Source: Phycisphaeraceae bacterium (GTDB lineage: Bacteria > Planctomycetota > Phycisphaerae > Phycisphaerales > Phycisphaeraceae). From it: DNA of 7,317 nucleotides. Below the pieces are notes generated by a model that saw nothing but the letters and a program-made list of their open reading frames with translations, had not been told where the DNA came from and ran no database searches. Positions 5,634 to 7,317 of this stretch are shown here, one piece after another (position 1 is the first letter of the stretch; each line of letters begins with the position of its first letter). The stretch covers positions 1 through 7,317 of the forward strand of contig JADZET010000137.1 of the NCBI GenBank assembly GCA_020850375.1, read 5' to 3'. A program made the position numbers and the translations under genes.

Positions 5634-5644
5634 TGACGTGACAG
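5634..5644. repeat. Copy 2 of the 11-bp direct repeat, ahead of the regulator
   Basis: Identical to 4870-4880. It lies 40-50 bp before the regulator start, just downstream of its predicted extended -10 element, so a bound protein here could affect transcription of the regulator itself. Function is inferred only from position. Confidence 0.45.
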
Positions 5645-5672
5645 CATAGCACACGAAGCGTTGGGGGTCCAA
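5643..5672 (-). promoter_or_regulatory. Possible extended -10 promoter of the regulator
   Basis: On the minus strand TGC-TATGCT (5651-5643) makes an extended -10 element (TG one base before the hexamer, hexamer 4/6). A weak -35 TTGGAC (5672-5667) lies 18 nt upstream. This would give a leader of about 40 nt. Weak support. Confidence 0.3.
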
Positions 5673-5681
5673 AAGAGATAG

Positions 5682-5717
5682 TTTGATCTGTAAAATTTGA
5701 TAATTTGACTAATCAAA
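5682..5717. promoter_or_regulatory. Probable operator for the DtxR/MntR-type regulator
   Basis: An AT-rich patch in an otherwise GC-rich region holds TTTGAT at 5682-5687 and 5696-5701, TTTGAC at 5704-5709, and the inverted copy ATCAAA at 5712-5717. The last two form the near-palindrome TTTGACTAATCAAA (5704-5717; 6 of 7 base pairs match, centred on TA). It overlaps the -35 box of the transporter promoter, the expected place for metal-dependent repression. The regulator's binding preference is not known from sequence, so the assignment is inference from position and symmetry. Confidence 0.5.
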
Positions 5718-5732
5718 ATCACCGGCTAGACT
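5705..5732 (+). promoter_or_regulatory. Predicted promoter of the metal-transport operon
   Basis: TTGACT (5705-5710, 5/6) and TAGACT (5727-5732, 4/6) are spaced by 16 nt, with transcription expected near 5739 and the ATG at 5763. The -35 lies inside the TTTGACTAATCAAA dyad, fitting repression by steric exclusion. Confidence 0.45.
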
Positions 5733-5750
5733 CCCCTCGGTCCCAAGGGA

Positions 5751-5755
5751 AAGGA
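5751..5755 (+). promoter_or_regulatory. Shine-Dalgarno of the lipoprotein gene
   Basis: AAGGA ends 7 nt before the ATG at 5763 and supports this start, which places the lipoprotein signal directly at the N-terminus. Confidence 0.65.
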
Positions 5756-5762
5756 TGGCCGC

Positions 5763-6770
5763 ATGCGCGGAAGAATTTGCATCCTGACGGGTTTGTGTCT
5801 TCTGCTGATCGCTTGTGGGCAAGCCCCGGAGCCCCCCACGGCCGAGACCTCTGCGTCGGCCCACCCGACGCAGTACCCCTACCGCGTCGTCACCACCATC
5901 GCCATGATCACCGACATCGTCCAGAAGGTCGCCGGCAAGCACGCCGTCGTCACCGGCATCATCGGCACCGGCGTCGACCCGCACCTCTTCAAGCCCACGC
6001 GCTCCGACGTCGCGGCCATGCTCTGGGCCGACGTGGTCTTCTACAGCGGCCTGCACCTCGAGGGGAAGATGGGCGACACGCTCGTCCAGGTCGCCCGCCG
6101 CAAGCCCGTCTTCGCCGTGACGGAACGGCTGGACGAGGCGTACCTGTTGGAACTACCAGGAGGTGGCGGCCAGCATGATCCCCATGTCTGGATGGACGTC
6201 ACGGCCTGGTCCAAAGCCGTCGAGGCTGTCGCGGACGCGCTCTCGCAGTTCGATCCCGACCATGCGGCCGAGTACGCCGCCAACGCCGTGACCTACCGCA
6301 AGCAGCTCGAAGCCCTCGACGCCTACGTCAAGGGAATCATCGCCGGCATCCCCCCCACCACGCGCGTCCTGGTCACCGCCCATGACGCCTTCGGCTACTT
6401 CGGCCGCGCGTATGGCCTGGAAGTACGCGGCATCCAGGGCATCTCCACCGAATCCGAGGCCGGACTCGAGGACCTTAACCGCCTGGTCGACATGGTCGTG
6501 ACGCGCAAGATCGGCGCCGTGTTCGTCGAAACCTCCGTGGCCCAGAAGAACGTCCGCGCTCTGGTCGAGGGTGCCGCCTCGCGCGGCCACGCCCTGGCCA
6601 TCGGCGGCACCCTCTTCTCCGACGCCATGGGCGCCCCCGGAAGTTATGAGGGCACTTACATCGGCATGATCGACCACAACGCCACCATCATCGCCCGGGC
6701 CCTCGGCGGCGACGCTCCACCCCGCGGCATGCAGGGCAAACTCGCCGCTCCGCTGGAGCACCAGCCATGA
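5763..6770 (+). CDS. troA: Metal ABC transporter substrate-binding lipoprotein (TroA/ZnuA family, cluster A-I)
   Basis: This 335-residue protein captures Zn(II) or Mn(II) outside the membrane and delivers it to its ABC importer. The N-terminus is a lipoprotein signal with lipobox LLIAC and lipidated Cys18. Metal ligands expected from the family are visible: H74 (GVDPHLFKPTRSD), H141 (HDPHVWMD), H207 (VTAHDAFGYFGRAYGLE) and D287 (LFSDAMG). The third ligand is His, as in TroA and ZnuA, not Glu as in Mn-type PsaA/MntC. The His-rich loop typical of ZnuA is missing, with only GGGGQHDPH before ligand 2. The STESEAGLEDLNRLVDMV and VFVETSV segments are typical of the family. AAGGA lies 7 nt before the ATG. 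The stop overlaps the ATPase start as ATGA, so the two are translationally coupled. Confidence 0.95.
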   Translation: MRGRICILTGLCLLLIACGQAPEPPTAETSASAHPTQYPYRVVTTIAMITDIVQKVAGKHAVVTGIIGTGVDPHLFKPTRSDVAAMLWADVVFYSGLHLEGKMGDTLVQVARRKPVFAVTERLDEAYLLELPGGGGQHDPHVWMDVTAWSKAVEAVADALSQFDPDHAAEYAANAVTYRKQLEALDAYVKGIIAGIPPTTRVLVTAHDAFGYFGRAYGLEVRGIQGISTESEAGLEDLNRLVDMVVTRKIGAVFVETSVAQKNVRALVEGAASRGHALAIGGTLFSDAMGAPGSYEGTYIGMIDHNATIIARALGGDAPPRGMQGKLAAPLEHQP

Positions 6771-7317
6771 TCGTGCGCCACGCCCCCGGCAGCGAGCATC
6801 CACGCGACGCCGCCCTGTCGATCCACGACCTGACCGTCGCCTACCACCGCAAGCCCGTGCTCTGGGACGTCGAGCTCGACGTGCCCGAGGGCAGCCTCGT
6901 CGGCATCGTCGGCCCCAACGGCGCCGGCAAGAGCACGCTCATCAAGGCCGCCATGGACCTGATCCCCAAGGCCTCGGGCAAAGTGATGATCTACGGCAAG
7001 CCCTACCGCCGGCAGCGCCATCTCGTAGGCTACGTCCCGCAGCGCGAGAGCGTGGACTGGGAGTTCCCCGTCAGCGCCCTGGACGTGGTGGCCATGGGCC
7101 TCTACGGCAAGATCGGCTGGTGCCGGCCCGTCACGCGCAGGTACCGCGAGATGGCCCTGGCCGCCATGGAGCGCGTGAGCATCGCCGAGCTGGCGAACCG
7201 CCAGATCAACCAGCTCTCCGGCGGTCAGCAGCAGCGCGTCTTCCTCGCCCGCGCCCTGGCCCAGGACGCCTCGATCTACTTCATGGACGAGCCCTTCGCC
7301 GCCGTCGACGCCGCGAC
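6767..7317 (+). CDS. troB: Metal ABC transporter ATPase (TroB/MntB-type), cut by window edge
   Basis: This is the nucleotide-binding subunit that powers the metal importer at the inner face of the membrane. 183 codons are present; the C-terminus lies beyond the window. Walker A is GPNGAGKST (residues 49-57) and the Q-loop is GYVPQRESVDWEFP (88-101, with the W-x-F-P and LDVVAMG pattern usual in Zn/Mn importers). The ABC signature is LSGGQQQR (150-157), and Walker B is SIYFMDEPFAAVD (169-181) with catalytic Glu175. The ATG at 6767 overlaps the stop of the preceding gene, so expression follows the lipoprotein and its metal-responsive promoter. The permease gene(s) would be expected just past the right edge. 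Codon use is strongly G/C-ending, like its neighbour. Confidence 0.95.
   Translation, partial: MIVRHAPGSEHPRDAALSIHDLTVAYHRKPVLWDVELDVPEGSLVGIVGPNGAGKSTLIKAAMDLIPKASGKVMIYGKPYRRQRHLVGYVPQRESVDWEFPVSALDVVAMGLYGKIGWCRPVTRRYREMALAAMERVSIAELANRQINQLSGGQQQRVFLARALAQDASIYFMDEPFAAVDAA

Noticed and set aside
5595..5672. Longer start of the DtxR/MntR-type regulator
   Set aside because: The 26 extra residues cross the predicted promoter region, and the family N-terminus (TVEDYLKQI) begins right after the ATG at 5594.

Overview
This window is a high-GC chromosomal segment with ordinary housekeeping, accessory and metal-transport genes. It is most likely from a Planctomycetota/Phycisphaerae-like or similar GC-rich environmental bacterium. 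That placement is inferred from the strong preference for G/C-ending codons, the coaE-rho pair, a Rho with a long Ala/Pro/Lys-rich N-terminal extension, and a telomere-like degenerate heptamer repeat in an intergenic spacer. I see no rRNA, tRNA, CRISPR array, transposase or phage gene.

Layout. The left part is read leftward. The 5' part of rho (cut by the window edge) is preceded by coaE (dephospho-CoA kinase), with an unusually long, C-rich, G-poor 332-nt spacer between them that could be a Rho-loading leader. Upstream of coaE is a 283-bp divergent spacer. It holds a good sigma70-like coaE promoter, two mutually exclusive hairpins and six tandem GRRRTTA heptamers that run almost up to a TTG start codon. 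Reading rightward from the same spacer are three co-oriented genes: a cytosolic NodB-like polysaccharide-deacetylase-fold protein, an unrecognised 296-residue protein with only moderate coding support, and a 199-residue protein with a four-cysteine zinc-ribbon-like motif.

The right part is a metal-homeostasis locus. A DtxR/MntR-type regulator with a C-terminal FeoA/SH3-like domain, and an FMN nitroreductase-family gene behind it, are read leftward. Divergent from them are a TroA/ZnuA-type metal-binding lipoprotein and, with an ATGA overlap, the ABC ATPase (cut by the right edge). An AT-rich patch in the divergent spacer carries three direct copies of TTTGA(T/C) and one inverted copy, overlapping a TTGACT-N16-TAGACT promoter. 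This is where a metal-loaded regulator would be expected to repress the transporter.

No clearly new multi-gene system is evident. The most interesting items are the heptamer/hairpin block at the coaE start, the C>G bubble ahead of rho, the regulator-nitroreductase pairing with a shared 11-bp element, and the two uncharacterised genes in the middle.
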